This document shows, one piece after another, positions 33,589 through 43,766 of a DNA stretch of 64,000 nt (the stretch's first letter is position 1; every line of letters begins with the position of its first letter). The stretch covers positions 48,474-112,473 of the forward strand of contig NZ_SLYB01000006.1 of NCBI RefSeq assembly GCF_004340985.1. Direction: 5' to 3'. This DNA comes from Cricetibacter osteomyelitidis (lineage in GTDB: Bacteria > Pseudomonadota > Gammaproteobacteria > Enterobacterales > Pasteurellaceae). The notes under the pieces were generated by a model, which made no database searches, was not told the origin of the DNA, and saw nothing but the letters and a program-made list of their open reading frames with translations. The translations under genes and the position numbers were made by a program.

Positions 33589-34539
33589 ATGTATAGTAAA
33601 ATCTTAGCAACCGGCAGTTATGCCCCGAAAAATATTAGAACTAATGCAGACCTGGAAAAAATGGTGGATACTTCTGATGAATGGATTACACAACGCAGTG
33701 GTATCAAAGAACGCCGTATTGCTGATGATCATGAAACTGCCGCAACAATGGCAACAGAGGCTGCAAAGCAATGCTTGCAAGCTGCCCGTATTGATGCTAA
33801 TGAGATCGATTTAATTTTAGTCGCAACTACTACAAACAGCCATGCTTACCCGAGTGCAGCTTGTCAAGTACAAGGATTACTTGGGATTCAAGATGCTATT
33901 GCCTTTGATTTGGCTGCGGCCTGTACCGGTTTTATTTATGCGTTAAGCGTCGCGGATCAATTTATTCGTACCGGTAAAGTGAAAAAAGCCTTGGTTATCG
34001 GTTCTGATTTAAATTCTCGTCATTTGGATCCGGAAGATCGCGGCACTATCGTATTATTCGGTGACGGTGCCGGTGCGGTAATCTTGGAAGCCAGCGAACA
34101 AAGCGGTATTATCTCAACTCATTTACACGCTTCCCTGGAAAAAGCGGAAATGTTGATGTTGCCGCAAGAATCCCGCAACAGTGAGAAATCCGGTTATATT
34201 GTTATGCAAGGTAATGAAACCTTTAAATTGGCGGTGCGTGAGCTGTCGAATGTGGTGGAAGAAACATTAACGGAAAATAATTTGGATAAATCCGCTTTAG
34301 ATTGGTTGGTGCCGCATCAAGCGAATTTACGTATTATTTCGGCTACGGCAAAAAAATTAGAAATGGATATGTCTAAAGTAGTAGTAACATTGGATCGCTA
34401 CGGCAATACCAGTGCGGCAAGTATTCCGATGGCATTGGATGATGCCATACGCGATGGACGTATTCAACGTGGCGAATTACTTTTACTCGAAGGTTTTGGC
34501 GGTGGTTGGACTTGGGGTTCAGCTTTAGTACGTTTCTAA
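33589..34539 (+). CDS. fabH: Beta-ketoacyl-ACP synthase III
   Basis: A 316-residue condensing enzyme that starts fatty acid synthesis from acetyl-CoA and malonyl-ACP. Cys-His-Asn triad visible: Cys at about 112 in [14 protein letters not shown], His in VPHQANLRI and Asn in [14 protein letters not shown]-terminal [15 protein letters not shown] is standard. 25 bases downstream of plsX and same distance before fabD, so part of the same transcript. Confidence 0.98.
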   Translation: MYSKILATGSYAPKNIRTNADLEKMVDTSDEWITQRSGIKERRIADDHETAATMATEAAKQCLQAARIDANEIDLILVATTTNSHAYPSAACQVQGLLGIQDAIAFDLAAACTGFIYALSVADQFIRTGKVKKALVIGSDLNSRHLDPEDRGTIVLFGDGAGAVILEASEQSGIISTHLHASLEKAEMLMLPQESRNSEKSGYIVMQGNETFKLAVRELSNVVEETLTENNLDKSALDWLVPHQANLRIISATAKKLEMDMSKVVVTLDRYGNTSAASIPMALDDAIRDGRIQRGELLLLEGFGGGWTWGSALVRF

Positions 34540-34564
34540 TTAATTGAAATAACAGGAAAAAAGA

Positions 34565-35503
34565 ATGAAAAAATTTGCAATGGTATTCCCGGGACAGGGT
34601 TCCCAAGCCGTGGGTATGTTGGCAGAATTGGCAACAGAATACCCAGTCATCGAAGTTACATTCAAACAAGCCTCAGAGGCTTTAGGCTATGATTTATGGG
34701 CATTAGTACAAAAAGGCCCGGCAGAAGAATTAAATAAAACTTGGCAAACTCAACCTGCACTTTTGGCGGCTTCCGTAGCGATTTATCGTGTATGGCAAGA
34801 AAAATACCCAAGTTTACAACCACAAGTGATGGCAGGTCATAGCTTAGGTGAATATTCAGCTTTAGTATGTGCCGGTGTGATGGATTTCCAAGATGCGATC
34901 AAATTAGTGGAGCTGCGCGGTAAAGTGATGCAGCAAGCCGTGCCGGAAGGTACCGGTGCAATGTATGCAATCATCGGTTTGGATAATGAAGCGATTATCA
35001 ATGCGTGTAAACAGGCGGAGCAGGGCGAAGTGGTTTCAGCGGTGAACTTTAACTCACCGGGTCAAGTAGTGATTGCAGGTAGCAAAGCGGCGGTTGAACG
35101 TGCTGCAGCATTATGCAAAGAGGCCGGTGCAAAACGTGCATTACCGTTAGCGGTAAGCGTACCTTCGCATTGTGCATTAATGAAACCGGCTGCAGATCAA
35201 TTGGCAATTTCTCTTGAAAGTATCTCAGTGAAAACCCCAACGACACCGGTATTGAATAATGTGGATGTGAAAGCTCAAACAGAAAGTGATAAAATTCGCA
35301 CCGCACTTGTGCGTCAGCTTTACAGCCCGGTTCGTTGGACCGAAACCGTTGAAAAAATGGCGGCAAACGGCGTTGAAGTATTGGTAGAAATCGGACCGAA
35401 TAAAGTCTTAACCGGCTTGACAAAACGTATTGTGGCAGATTTACAGGCAGCGGCAGTGAATGATTTGGCATCATTGACTGCGGTTGAAGAGTTGTTAGCG
35501 TAG
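34565..35503 (+). CDS. fabD: Malonyl-CoA:ACP transacylase
   Basis: A 312-residue acyltransferase moving malonyl groups from CoA to ACP. FAMVFPGQGSQAVGM opens the protein; the active-site serine is in MAGHSLGEYSALVCAG (about residue 92), the catalytic histidine in VPSHCALM, and ILVEIGPNKVLTGL-like VEIGPNKVLTGL is near the end. Lies between fabH and fabG. A Hin USS is embedded near 35300. Confidence 0.98.
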   Translation: MKKFAMVFPGQGSQAVGMLAELATEYPVIEVTFKQASEALGYDLWALVQKGPAEELNKTWQTQPALLAASVAIYRVWQEKYPSLQPQVMAGHSLGEYSALVCAGVMDFQDAIKLVELRGKVMQQAVPEGTGAMYAIIGLDNEAIINACKQAEQGEVVSAVNFNSPGQVVIAGSKAAVERAAALCKEAGAKRALPLAVSVPSHCALMKPAADQLAISLESISVKTPTTPVLNNVDVKAQTESDKIRTALVRQLYSPVRWTETVEKMAANGVEVLVEIGPNKVLTGLTKRIVADLQAAAVNDLASLTAVEELLA

Positions 35504-35530
35504 CCCATTTATTAACATAGAGGATAAAAT

Positions 35531-36259
35531 ATGCAAGGTAAAATCGCTTTGGTGACCGGTGCGACGCGCGGTATCGGTCGTGCAATCGCAGAAGAATTGG
35601 CGGCAAAAGGTGCAACTGTAATAGGTACTGCGACATCTGAAAAGGGGGCTGAAAGTATTTCGGCTTATTTGGGAGCAAGTGGCAAAGGGTTGGTTTTAAA
35701 TGTGTCTGATTTCGCTTCTATTGACTCGACATTAGCAGAAATTAAAGCGGAATTCGGCGATATCGATATTTTAGTCAATAATGCCGGTATCACCCGTGAT
35801 AATTTATTAATGCGAATGAAAGACGACGAATGGTTTGATATTTTACAAACCAATTTAACATCGGTTTATTATTTATCTAAAGCCATGTTACGTTCTATGA
35901 TGAAAAAACGTGCCGGTCGTATTATTACTATCGGTTCCGTAGTCGGTTCAAGCGGTAATCCGGGCCAAGCTAATTATTGTGCGGCAAAAGCAGGTTTAGT
36001 TGGTTTTAGCAAAGCATTGGCAAAAGAAGTGGCTTCTCGTGGTATTACGGTAAATGTCGTGGCTCCGGGCTTTATTGCAACGGATATGACGGAAATTTTA
36101 ACGGACGAACAAAAAGCCGGTATTTTATCTCAAGTGCCTGCGGGTAAATTGGGTGAACCGAAGGATATTGCTAAAGCGGTGGCGTTCTTAGCTTCCGAGG
36201 ATGCCGGATATATTAACGGAATTACGCTGCATGTGAACGGCGGAATGTATATGAGCTAA
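35531..36259 (+). CDS. fabG: 3-oxoacyl-ACP reductase
   Basis: A 242-residue short-chain dehydrogenase that reduces beta-ketoacyl-ACP with NADPH. Gly-rich loop VTGATRGIGRAIAEE, NNAG at about 86-89, catalytic Ser in TIGSVVGSSG and Tyr/Lys in NYCAAKAGLVGFSK, end GITLHVNGGMYMS. AGAGGA precedes the ATG 27 bases after fabD. A 200-base gap with possible promoter separates it from acpP. Confidence 0.98.
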   Translation: MQGKIALVTGATRGIGRAIAEELAAKGATVIGTATSEKGAESISAYLGASGKGLVLNVSDFASIDSTLAEIKAEFGDIDILVNNAGITRDNLLMRMKDDEWFDILQTNLTSVYYLSKAMLRSMMKKRAGRIITIGSVVGSSGNPGQANYCAAKAGLVGFSKALAKEVASRGITVNVVAPGFIATDMTEILTDEQKAGILSQVPAGKLGEPKDIAKAVAFLASEDAGYINGITLHVNGGMYMS

Positions 36260-36460
36260 GATTTTTAAGATAAAAGCTGACAAAAGTATTATCTTAATGC
36301 TAAAATCTAGCAAGCTATGTAACTTTGGTTATGTATGCTGAAATTGAAGTAACAATTTTGGGTGGTTTAACCACTCCTTAGAAAGTTGAAACCTCAATGA
36401 ATAATACATAAACTATTCATCTCATCGCTTTAAAGCGAAAACTACAATAGGAAAAAACAA

Positions 36461-36691
36461 ATGAGCATTGAAGAACGCGTAAAAAAAATCATTGTTGAAC
36501 AATTAGGCGTTAAAGAAGAAGAAGTTAAGCCGGAAGCATCTTTCGTTGAAGATTTAGGCGCAGACTCTTTAGATACAGTTGAATTAGTAATGGCTTTAGA
36601 AGAAGAATTCGATATTGAAATTCCTGATGAAGATGCTGAGAAAATTACAACTGTTCAATCAGCTATTGATTATGTTCAAAACAATCAATAA
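36461..36691 (+). CDS. acpP: Acyl carrier protein
   Basis: A 76-residue acidic four-helix carrier. The phosphopantetheine attachment serine is Ser36 in [18 protein letters not shown]. It carries growing acyl chains for FabH/D/G and PlsX encoded upstream. Its 200-base leader and its own terminator suggest extra transcription apart from the fab operon, in line with its high cellular level. Confidence 0.98.
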   Translation: MSIEERVKKIIVEQLGVKEEEVKPEASFVEDLGADSLDTVELVMALEEEFDIEIPDEDAEKITTVQSAIDYVQNNQ

Positions 36692-36700
36692 GATGTATTT

Positions 36701-36731
36701 AGGCGGTTTTTCTAACCGCCTAAAATTTTTT
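36701..36731 (+). terminator. Intrinsic terminator after acpP
   Basis: AGGCGGTT and AACCGCCT form an 8-bp stem over a 5-nt loop, followed by AAAATTTTTTT. Confidence 0.85.
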
Positions 36732-36787
36732 TATTTCCTACCGCACTTTTCTTTATCTTTTTTGTTTATTTCTCCATCCCGTGAAAT

Positions 36788-36801
36788 TTGATCTAAATTA
36801 A
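36788..36801 (+). promoter_or_regulatory. FNR-like site upstream of the Dcu transporter
   Basis: TTGATCTAAATTAA matches the FNR consensus TTGAT-N4-ATCAA with one mismatch, about 100 bases before the start codon. Anaerobic activation by FNR is known for E. coli dcuB and is inferred here. Confidence 0.5.
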
Positions 36802-36895
36802 TAAATCGTATAAATCTTAAAATTTTCATTGTGAAATACCACAAATTAAGTATGATCTTGAACAGTTTTTATTCTTAATTTTTAAAGGTGAATTT

Positions 36896-38245
36896 ATGCT
36901 CTATTTAGAATTTTTATTTCTATTATTGATGCTTTATACCGGTAGCCGTTTTGGTGGTATCGGTTTAGGGGTGATTTCCGGAATTGGTTTGATTATCGAA
37001 GTATTTGTATTACGTATGCCGATGGGTAAAGCGCCGATCGATGTAATGTTGATTATTCTTGCGGTGGTGACCTGTGCTTCTATTCTTGAAGCTGCCGGCG
37101 GCTTAAAATATATGTTACAAATCGCAGAGCGTATTTTGCGTAGCAATCCGAAACGTGTCACCTTACTTGGTCCATTGGTAACTTATATTATGACCTTTAT
37201 GTTAGGTACCGGTCACTCAGTATATTCTATTATGCCAATTATTGGTGATGTTGCGTTAAAAAATAAAATTCGTCCGGAACGTCCAATGGCAGTGTCATCC
37301 GTGGCATCACAGCTTGCCATTACATCAAGCCCATTATCCGCAGCAATTGCTTATTATTTAACACAAATTACTAAAATTCCGGGTTATGACCACATTTCAT
37401 TGTTAAACATCATTTCTGTGACAATTCCGGCGACTTTCTTAGGTACATTGGCAATGGCATTATATAGCCTACGTCGCGGTAAAGAATTAGAGGATGATCC
37501 GGAATATCAACGTCGTTTGCAAGATCCTGTATGGCGTGAGCGTATTTTAAGTACGACTTCTACTTCTTTAAACGACGAGCTACCGAAATCAGCAAAATTG
37601 TCCGTTTATTTATTCCTATTGTCTTTAATTGTAGTTGTTATTATCGCCATGTGGCCTGAAGTGCGTACTATCGGTGAAGTGGTCGATGGTAAAGCCGTGA
37701 AACCGATTTCAATGTCTTACGTGATTCAAATGATGATGTTGGCATTCGGCGGTATCATCTTAGTATTAACCAAAACCAATCCGCAAACCGTCCCGAATGG
37801 TGTGGTATTTAAATCCGGTATGGTGGCTTGTATCGCAATCTTCGGTATTGCATGGATGAGTGATACGTATTTCCAATATGCAATGCCTGAATTCAGAGCG
37901 GCTGTCACATCGATGGTTGAACATTATCCTTGGACATTCGCATTTGCCCTATTTGCGGTATCCGTAGTAATCAACAGCCAAGCGGCTACGGCGGTAATGA
38001 TGTTGCCGGTTGGTATCCAATTAGGTTTGCCGCCAGCGGTGTTAGTGGGATTAATTCCAGCGACTTATGCTTACTTCTTTATTCCTAACTATCCGTCAGA
38101 TATCGCAACAGTGAACTTTGACGTGACAGGTACAACTAAAATCGGTAAATACTACTTTAACCACAGTTTTATGGTACCGGGGTTAATTGGTGTAATAACA
38201 GCCTGTTTAGTGGGCTATACTTTAGCACATATGATTATTAAATAA
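36896..38245 (+). CDS. dcuB: Anaerobic C4-dicarboxylate transporter (Dcu family)
   Basis: A 449-residue inner-membrane transporter with about ten to twelve hydrophobic helices. Family signatures: GGIGLGVISGIGL, MGKAPIDVMLIILAVVTCAS, FMLGTGHSVYSIMPII, NKIRPERPMAVSSVASQ, VLTKTNPQTV, NSQAATAVMMLPVG and FIPNYPSDIATVNFD. Dcu carriers exchange fumarate, malate or aspartate for succinate during fumarate respiration. DcuA and DcuB are hard to separate by motifs; dcuB is chosen from length and recalled H. influenzae annotation. An inverted USS terminator follows. Confidence 0.88.
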   Translation: MLYLEFLFLLLMLYTGSRFGGIGLGVISGIGLIIEVFVLRMPMGKAPIDVMLIILAVVTCASILEAAGGLKYMLQIAERILRSNPKRVTLLGPLVTYIMTFMLGTGHSVYSIMPIIGDVALKNKIRPERPMAVSSVASQLAITSSPLSAAIAYYLTQITKIPGYDHISLLNIISVTIPATFLGTLAMALYSLRRGKELEDDPEYQRRLQDPVWRERILSTTSTSLNDELPKSAKLSVYLFLLSLIVVVIIAMWPEVRTIGEVVDGKAVKPISMSYVIQMMMLAFGGIILVLTKTNPQTVPNGVVFKSGMVACIAIFGIAWMSDTYFQYAMPEFRAAVTSMVEHYPWTFAFALFAVSVVINSQAATAVMMLPVGIQLGLPPAVLVGLIPATYAYFFIPNYPSDIATVNFDVTGTTKIGKYYFNHSFMVPGLIGVITACLVGYTLAHMIIK

Positions 38246-38260
38246 TTTATTAATATGCTG

Positions 38261-38300
38261 AAGTGCGGTTAAATTTTTAAAAGTTTGACCGCACTTTTTT
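38261..38300 (+). terminator. Inverted USS terminator
   Basis: AAGTGCGGTTAAA and TTTGACCGCACTT pair across a short loop with TTTTT after the stem, 15 bases past the Dcu stop codon. Confidence 0.88.
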
Positions 38301-38370
38301 ATGGGAGAATACATAAATTTCTGTTGATATCAGCTATACTAAGCGTAATTTAATTTTCTGACTAAATTTT

Positions 38371-39648
38371 ATGTTTCGTTTTTTATATACAATGGCAATG
38401 TATTTTGCCCAACCGCTGTTAATTTTATTCATGTTACTACGTAGCATCAAATCACCTAATTATCGTAAGCGATTGGCGGAACGTTACGGTTTTTATGGCA
38501 TACTCACACCGCCCAAACCAAACGGCATTATTATTCATGCAGCTTCTGTCGGAGAAGTGATCGCTGCAACGCTGTTGGTTCATAAGATCCGAGAGAATTA
38601 TCCTGATTTACCTATTACTATGACAACGGTAACGCCTACGGGCTCAGATCGTGTCAAAGCCGCGTTTGGTGATTCTGTAACGCATGTTTATTTACCCTAT
38701 GATTTGCCTTATTCTTTACAACGCTTTATTCGTTTTGTGCAACCAAAAGCCTGTATTGTGATTGAAACGGAAATTTGGCCGAATTTGATTCGTCAACTGC
38801 ACAATCGTCATATTCCTTTTATTGTAGCAAATGCACGGCTCTCTGCCCGTTCGACAAAACGCTATGCTTTGGTAAAAAGTAAATTTAAGAATATTTTAAA
38901 CGATATCGCATTGATCGCACCGCAAGATGATATCAGCGGACAGCGTTATTTATCCCTAGGATATGATCCGACGCGTCTTCAGCTGACAGGAAATATTAAA
39001 TATGATTTAGTGCTGAGCGACGGCTTGCTGAAAAACATTCGCACATTGTATGATCAATGGTCTGCCGGACGACCGGTGTGGATTGCCGCCAGCACGCATG
39101 AAGGCGAAGAAAGTATTGTGTTGGAAGCACATCGTATGTTATTGGAAAAATATCCCAATTTATTATTAATTTTAGTGCCTCGCCATCCCGAACGTTTTAA
39201 TGCAGTGGCAGAACTTATTAATAAAACAGGGCTCAGTTATATTCGTCGCAGTCAACAAATCCCTCCAAGTCCCCAAACTCAAGTTGCTCTGGGTGATACT
39301 ATGGGGGAATTAATGAAATTATACGGTATTGCCAATATCGCGTTTGTCGGCGGTAGTTTGGTAAAACACGGCGGGCATAATCCCTTAGAACCACTGGCAT
39401 TTAAATTACCGGTGATTTCCGGAAAATATACTTTTAACTTTCCGGAAGTATTTACCAAATTAGTTGAAGTACAAGGAGTGGTGATTGTGAATGAAACCGC
39501 ACAAGATTTGGCACATTCGGTGGATAATTTACTCAGCCATTATAATACCCGCATAGCCTATGGTGAAGCCGGCTATGAAGTGTTGGTGGAAAATCGCGGT
39601 GCATTAGATCGCTTACTTAATTTATTAAAACCATATTTAGAAAAATAG
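38371..39648 (+). CDS. waaA: 3-deoxy-D-manno-octulosonic acid transferase
   Basis: A 425-residue GT-B glycosyltransferase that adds Kdo to lipid A precursor at the inner membrane; Haemophilus-type enzymes add one Kdo. An N-terminal membrane anchor ([19 protein letters not shown]) is followed by [13 protein letters not shown] with the catalytic Glu, [44 protein letters not shown] and [20 protein letters not shown]. Eight bases before coaD, the conserved pairing in many gammaproteobacteria. Confidence 0.96.
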   Translation: MFRFLYTMAMYFAQPLLILFMLLRSIKSPNYRKRLAERYGFYGILTPPKPNGIIIHAASVGEVIAATLLVHKIRENYPDLPITMTTVTPTGSDRVKAAFGDSVTHVYLPYDLPYSLQRFIRFVQPKACIVIETEIWPNLIRQLHNRHIPFIVANARLSARSTKRYALVKSKFKNILNDIALIAPQDDISGQRYLSLGYDPTRLQLTGNIKYDLVLSDGLLKNIRTLYDQWSAGRPVWIAASTHEGEESIVLEAHRMLLEKYPNLLLILVPRHPERFNAVAELINKTGLSYIRRSQQIPPSPQTQVALGDTMGELMKLYGIANIAFVGGSLVKHGGHNPLEPLAFKLPVISGKYTFNFPEVFTKLVEVQGVVIVNETAQDLAHSVDNLLSHYNTRIAYGEAGYEVLVENRGALDRLLNLLKPYLEK

Positions 39649-39656
39649 GATCGTTT

Positions 39657-40130
39657 ATGCAAACAACAGTGATTTACCCCGGAACCTTTGATCCCATTAC
39701 CAACGGACATTTAGATATTATTTGCCGAGCCGCTAAATTATTCCCGAGAGTGTTAGTGGCAGTGGCCTCCAATCCCACCAAAAAGACCTTGTTTTCTTTA
39801 GAAGAACGCGTGGAATTAGTGAAAAAATCTACCGCACTTTTAAATAACGTGGAAATTATCGGTTTCTCCGATCTTATTTCTAATGTGGTTGAGCAATACA
39901 ATGTACAAGCAATTGTTCGTGGGGTTCGCACGGTAGCGGATTTTGAATACGAACTACAGCTTTCTCATTTATATCGTCATTTAAGTAAAAATGTTGAATG
40001 TCTTTTTCTGCCACCTTCCGAACATCATTCCTATATTTCTTCTACTATGATTCGAGAAATTACATTACACGGTGGGGATGTGTCGGGTCTGGTACCACAA
40101 GCGGTATTGGATAAGTTAAGCAATAGATAA
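39657..40130 (+). CDS. coaD: Phosphopantetheine adenylyltransferase
   Basis: A 157-residue nucleotidyltransferase making dephospho-CoA from 4'-phosphopantetheine and [19 protein letters not shown] holds the TxGH nucleotide-binding motif; [15 protein letters not shown] and [12 protein letters not shown] are family hallmarks. Eight bases after waaA. A Hin USS (ACCGCACTT) lies inside near 39830. Shares a bidirectional terminator with lnt. Confidence 0.98.
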   Translation: MQTTVIYPGTFDPITNGHLDIICRAAKLFPRVLVAVASNPTKKTLFSLEERVELVKKSTALLNNVEIIGFSDLISNVVEQYNVQAIVRGVRTVADFEYELQLSHLYRHLSKNVECLFLPPSEHHSYISSTMIREITLHGGDVSGLVPQAVLDKLSNR

Positions 40131-40138
40131 TAATTGAT

Positions 40139-40173
40139 GTAATGGATAAAAATGTGGGATTTTTGTCCATTAC
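40139..40173. terminator. Bidirectional terminator between coaD and lnt
   Basis: GTAATGGATAAAAA and TTTTTGTCCATTAC form a long stem around TGTGGGA with T-rich arms on both strands. Confidence 0.82.
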
Positions 40174-40178
40174 ACCTT

Positions 40179-41717
40179 CTATTTCGCGTTATTCTTAATT
40201 CTCCGCAGAATCACTGCGCCCAAAATCCGTATTAACACAAACATTAACGACATCACATATAACGGCATATTACCTAATATTGCATAAGGTGTTTTGCCTT
40301 CTGTCGGTGCGATTTTTCGGGTTAAATTCAATGATTCAAACTGACGGGCTTGTTCAACGATCTTGCCTTGTGCATCAATAAATGCGGTAATCCCCGTATT
40401 CGTCGCACGAATTACCGGTTTGCCTAATTCCAAGGCACGCATTCTTGCCATTTGCAGATGTTGCCACGGACCGATGGAATCGCCGAACCAGGCATCGTTG
40501 GAAATAGTCAGAATAAAATCCGTTTGCTTGCCGATATTGCGTTGCAACTGTGAACCAAAAATAATTTCATAGCAAATAGCAGATGTAAAATTTCGTCCTT
40601 GAACCATTAATGGTTCCTGCACTTCTGCTCCGCTTTGGAATGCAGACATCGGCAGATTAAACACCGAACCCAGCGGACGTAACAAAGATTCCAGCGGCAC
40701 ATATTCGCCAAATGGTACAAGATGATGTTTATTGTAACGGTTTGTAGTCGCCAGATTATAAGGTTGTTGACTGTTGCCCAACACAATAATGGAATTAAAT
40801 AATTTCCCCATAGCGTTGTCTTCAAATACCGTGCCAAGAATAATTTCCGTGCCTGCTTTTTCTGCGGATTTTTGCCACGAGTCCAGCATTGGTGTTAGTT
40901 GGTTTTCCAACATGGGAATGGCGGATTCAGGCAGAATAATCACGTCGGACTTGCCTAAATTTTCCCGAATCAGTTCTTCATAAATACCGATCGTTCGGTA
41001 TAAATAATCCGGATCCCATTTTAGATTTTGCTCAATATTGCCCTGTGCCAATGTGACGGTTAAGGCTTTTTCCGGTACTTCTTTCACAAACTGTTTTGAT
41101 CCTGCGAAAGCACTTAATCCACCAACCACGGCTAACATCAATACACTGGCAACGGCAACATTGATTTTGCGATATTGACCGAACAAGGCAGAAATTAAGT
41201 TGAAAATGACCGCACTTACCCACATCACAAAGAAGGTTATGCCCGTTACACCGAAAATCGGTGCCAAACCGAAAAACGGGCTGTCAATTTGCGTATAACC
41301 GAATTGCAACCAAGGGAAACCGGTAAATAACCAACTCCGTAAAAATTCCGTTGCCGTCCAAATTACCGCAAAAAGCACCGCACTTTTAACTTGAAAGCGC
41401 TGCACGATGTACACAAAAAGCGTTGGAAATAAAGCTAAATACGCCGATAACAACACCACTAACAGATAGCTTACCACCAATGGCGAACCGCCAAATTGGT
41501 GAATACTTACGTGTAGCCAGCTTACACCAATGCTGAAAAAGCTCAGCCCCCATAAAAAACCGCTCCAAAGTGCGGTCTTTTTTGACGGATTTTTTGCGAC
41601 GACAATTAAACCTAATAACGACACATAAGCTACACCCCAGTAATCAAAGGGGGAGAAGGCTAAAAAACCAATGGCACCAGAAACCAGTGCCATAATATAA
41701 TAAACTATATTTTTCAT
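40179..41717 (-). CDS. lnt: Apolipoprotein N-acyltransferase
   Basis: A 512-residue inner-membrane enzyme that adds the third acyl chain to lipoproteins. About six N-terminal hydrophobic helices precede a periplasmic nitrilase-like domain. The Glu-Lys-Cys triad is in IILPESAIPML, YNKHHLVPFGEYVP and SAICYEIIFGSQ. RATNTGITAFID is conserved too. The gene follows corC by three bases, the usual lnt-corC arrangement. Confidence 0.96.
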   Translation of the reverse strand: MKNIVYYIMALVSGAIGFLAFSPFDYWGVAYVSLLGLIVVAKNPSKKTALWSGFLWGLSFFSIGVSWLHVSIHQFGGSPLVVSYLLVVLLSAYLALFPTLFVYIVQRFQVKSAVLFAVIWTATEFLRSWLFTGFPWLQFGYTQIDSPFFGLAPIFGVTGITFFVMWVSAVIFNLISALFGQYRKINVAVASVLMLAVVGGLSAFAGSKQFVKEVPEKALTVTLAQGNIEQNLKWDPDYLYRTIGIYEELIRENLGKSDVIILPESAIPMLENQLTPMLDSWQKSAEKAGTEIILGTVFEDNAMGKLFNSIIVLGNSQQPYNLATTNRYNKHHLVPFGEYVPLESLLRPLGSVFNLPMSAFQSGAEVQEPLMVQGRNFTSAICYEIIFGSQLQRNIGKQTDFILTISNDAWFGDSIGPWQHLQMARMRALELGKPVIRATNTGITAFIDAQGKIVEQARQFESLNLTRKIAPTEGKTPYAILGNMPLYVMSLMFVLIRILGAVILRRIKNNAK

Positions 41718-41720
41718 AAA

Positions 41721-42620
41721 TTATTCTTCAGCATTTCCGTCTTTTTCAATTTCTTCTAATTGCTCGTCCGATACGGTTACACGCAACTGAATAATCCGCC
41801 GACTATCCGCAGAAGTGATCTTGAAGTTGATATTTTCCAAGGTGATGTCTTCTCCGCGATTCGGCAAATAACCGAACGCCTGCATGATCACGCCGCCAAT
41901 AGTATCCACTTCTTCATCGGCAAAATGCGTACCGAATTTTTCATTAAAATCATCAATATCCGTTAACGCACGCACCGCATAAGTATGGCGGGAAAGCTGG
42001 CGGATATCGGCAATATCTTCTTCATCAAATTCATCTTCAATATCGCCTACGATTTGCTCTAAAATATCTTCAATAGTCACCAAACCGGACACTGCACCAA
42101 ATTCATCCACCACAATTGCCATATGAAAACGCTCGGAACGAAATTCTTTAAGCATTCTGTCAACACGTTTGCTTTCCGGCACTATCACCGCCGGGCGTAA
42201 CAAATCCAATAAATTAAATTCTTCTGAATCAGAACGCAGGAATTTCAATAAATCTTTTGCTAATAATAAGCCGGCGATATTATCTCGATCATCACTCACC
42301 ACCGGAAAACGCGAGTGTGCCGATTCAATAATGATCTCTAAACAGGAATCCAGATCTTGTTCTGTCTGAATAAAGACGATTTGGGAACGGGGAATCATAA
42401 TATCCCGTACTCGTAACTCGGCGATTTCCATGACCCCTTCGATCATTTCACGGGTATTCTGATCGATCAGTTCGTTTTGCTCGGAATCACGGATCATTTC
42501 AACCAGTTCTTCGCGATTTTTAACATCGCTCTGGAAAAAACGACCAAATAAAGATTGGAAAAAAGATTTTTTTTGAGTAGATTCGGTTTGATTTAAGTTA
42601 CTCGACTGTTCTTCGTTCAT
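41721..42620 (-). CDS. corC: CBS-domain transporter-associated protein CorC
   Basis: A 299-residue cytosolic protein: two CBS domains (about 70-185; [57 protein letters not shown] is the second one's core) and a C-terminal CorC/HlyC domain ([20 protein letters not shown]). Linked by genetics in other bacteria to Mg2+/Co2+ efflux and often encoded just upstream of lnt, as here. The start has little competition; first residues are a hydrophilic Ser/Gln-rich tail. Confidence 0.93.
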   Translation of the reverse strand: MNEEQSSNLNQTESTQKKSFFQSLFGRFFQSDVKNREELVEMIRDSEQNELIDQNTREMIEGVMEIAELRVRDIMIPRSQIVFIQTEQDLDSCLEIIIESAHSRFPVVSDDRDNIAGLLLAKDLLKFLRSDSEEFNLLDLLRPAVIVPESKRVDRMLKEFRSERFHMAIVVDEFGAVSGLVTIEDILEQIVGDIEDEFDEEDIADIRQLSRHTYAVRALTDIDDFNEKFGTHFADEEVDTIGGVIMQAFGYLPNRGEDITLENINFKITSADSRRIIQLRVTVSDEQLEEIEKDGNAEE

Positions 42621-42687
42621 AAAATTTTCGTTAGTTTCTGTCGGATTGACGGAATAAAATTATCATATTTACCGTTCATATACAACG

Positions 42688-42720
42688 AAAAAGGCATAAC
42701 CCAACAGATTATGCCTTAAA
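42688..42720 (-). terminator. Intrinsic terminator after suhB
   Basis: AAGGCATAA and TTATGCCTT form a 9-bp stem over a 9-nt loop; on the minus strand it is followed by TTTTTC. Located between suhB and corC. Confidence 0.8.
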
Positions 42721-42739
42721 AAGTGCGGTATGTTTTTGA

Positions 42740-43546
42740 TTATTTTTTCAATTCATCAATCAAATGCGGTTGTACCGTATTTAAGATATCTTTCACAATC
42801 TTAGCAGAACCGGCAATCACATGACCGGATTTTAAATAGCTGTGTCCGGCAACAAAATCGCACACCAAACCGCCTGCTTCGCGTACAATCAAATCACCTG
42901 CGGCAATATCCCACGCTTGCACGCCCATCTCAAAGAAACCATCCACACGATTTGCCGCGACATAACACAAATCCAATGCCGCCGATCCGCTACGACGGAA
43001 ATCCGCCACTTCGTTTTCCACTAAACTTTGCATAATCACAAATTGTGTCGGCATTAAACGACGTTGTTTGAACGGAAAGCCGGTAGCAAGCACAGTACCT
43101 TTTAATTCACGTTTATTTTCAATACGTAAACGAACATCATTTAATTTCACGCCTTTACCACGCACTGCGGTAAATAGTTCATTACGAATTGGATCATAAA
43201 CCACGCCTACTTCCGTGCGACCTTTTACACGAATGGCGATAGAAACAGAAAAATGCGGGAAACCGTTGATGAAATTAGTGGTGCCATCCAGTGGATCAAT
43301 CACCCATTGTACATCATTATTAGCCCCTTCAAGTGTGCCCATTTCTTCGCCGATAATCGTGTGATCAGGATAAGATTTTTGCACCACTTCTACAATCGCC
43401 GCTTCCGACGCTTTGTCGATATTGGTCACAAAATCGTTTTGATTTTTAGATACGGATTGAACATCATCAAGACGCTCATAGCCTTTCATAATAACATTAC
43501 CCGCTTTTCGTGCTGCTCGAATAGCGATATTTAACATTGGATTCAT
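42740..43546 (-). CDS. suhB: Inositol-1-monophosphatase family protein SuhB
   Basis: A 268-residue Mg2+-dependent phosphatase that also acts as an Nus-complex factor in rRNA transcription in E. coli. Motifs: TIIGEEMG and VIDPLDGTTNFINGFPHF (metal ligands), FRRSGSAALDLCYVA and WDIAAGDLIVREAGG. Length and start (MNPMLNIAIRAARKAGN) match the family. Monocistronic, with its own terminator. Confidence 0.95.
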   Translation of the reverse strand: MNPMLNIAIRAARKAGNVIMKGYERLDDVQSVSKNQNDFVTNIDKASEAAIVEVVQKSYPDHTIIGEEMGTLEGANNDVQWVIDPLDGTTNFINGFPHFSVSIAIRVKGRTEVGVVYDPIRNELFTAVRGKGVKLNDVRLRIENKRELKGTVLATGFPFKQRRLMPTQFVIMQSLVENEVADFRRSGSAALDLCYVAANRVDGFFEMGVQAWDIAAGDLIVREAGGLVCDFVAGHSYLKSGHVIAGSAKIVKDILNTVQPHLIDELKK

Positions 43547-43766
43547 ATTTCCACCGGATTTTCAAAAGAACAATTACTGGTTGCGGATTATAGCGAAAAA
43601 TATTGGGAATTGCGAGTGGTTTTCATGCCCCCAATTCTAACATTGTTAACCGTATCCTTAAATTCATGATTTAGCACATAGTAGACAACATTGACTGCTT
43701 TTTAGTTGTTTTTCTCTCGCCCGCAAGCAGGCGAGAAGAAGATAAATGCGTAATAGGTAGATCTTC

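Noticed and set aside
36330..36400. Hairpin GGTGGTTTAACCACTCC before acpP as terminator of fabG
   Set aside because: Short stem, no T-run; cannot be distinguished from chance.
43714..43737. Hairpin CTCGCC/GGCGAG after valS as terminator
   Set aside because: Stem is good but neither strand has a T-run after it, so terminator function is not supported.
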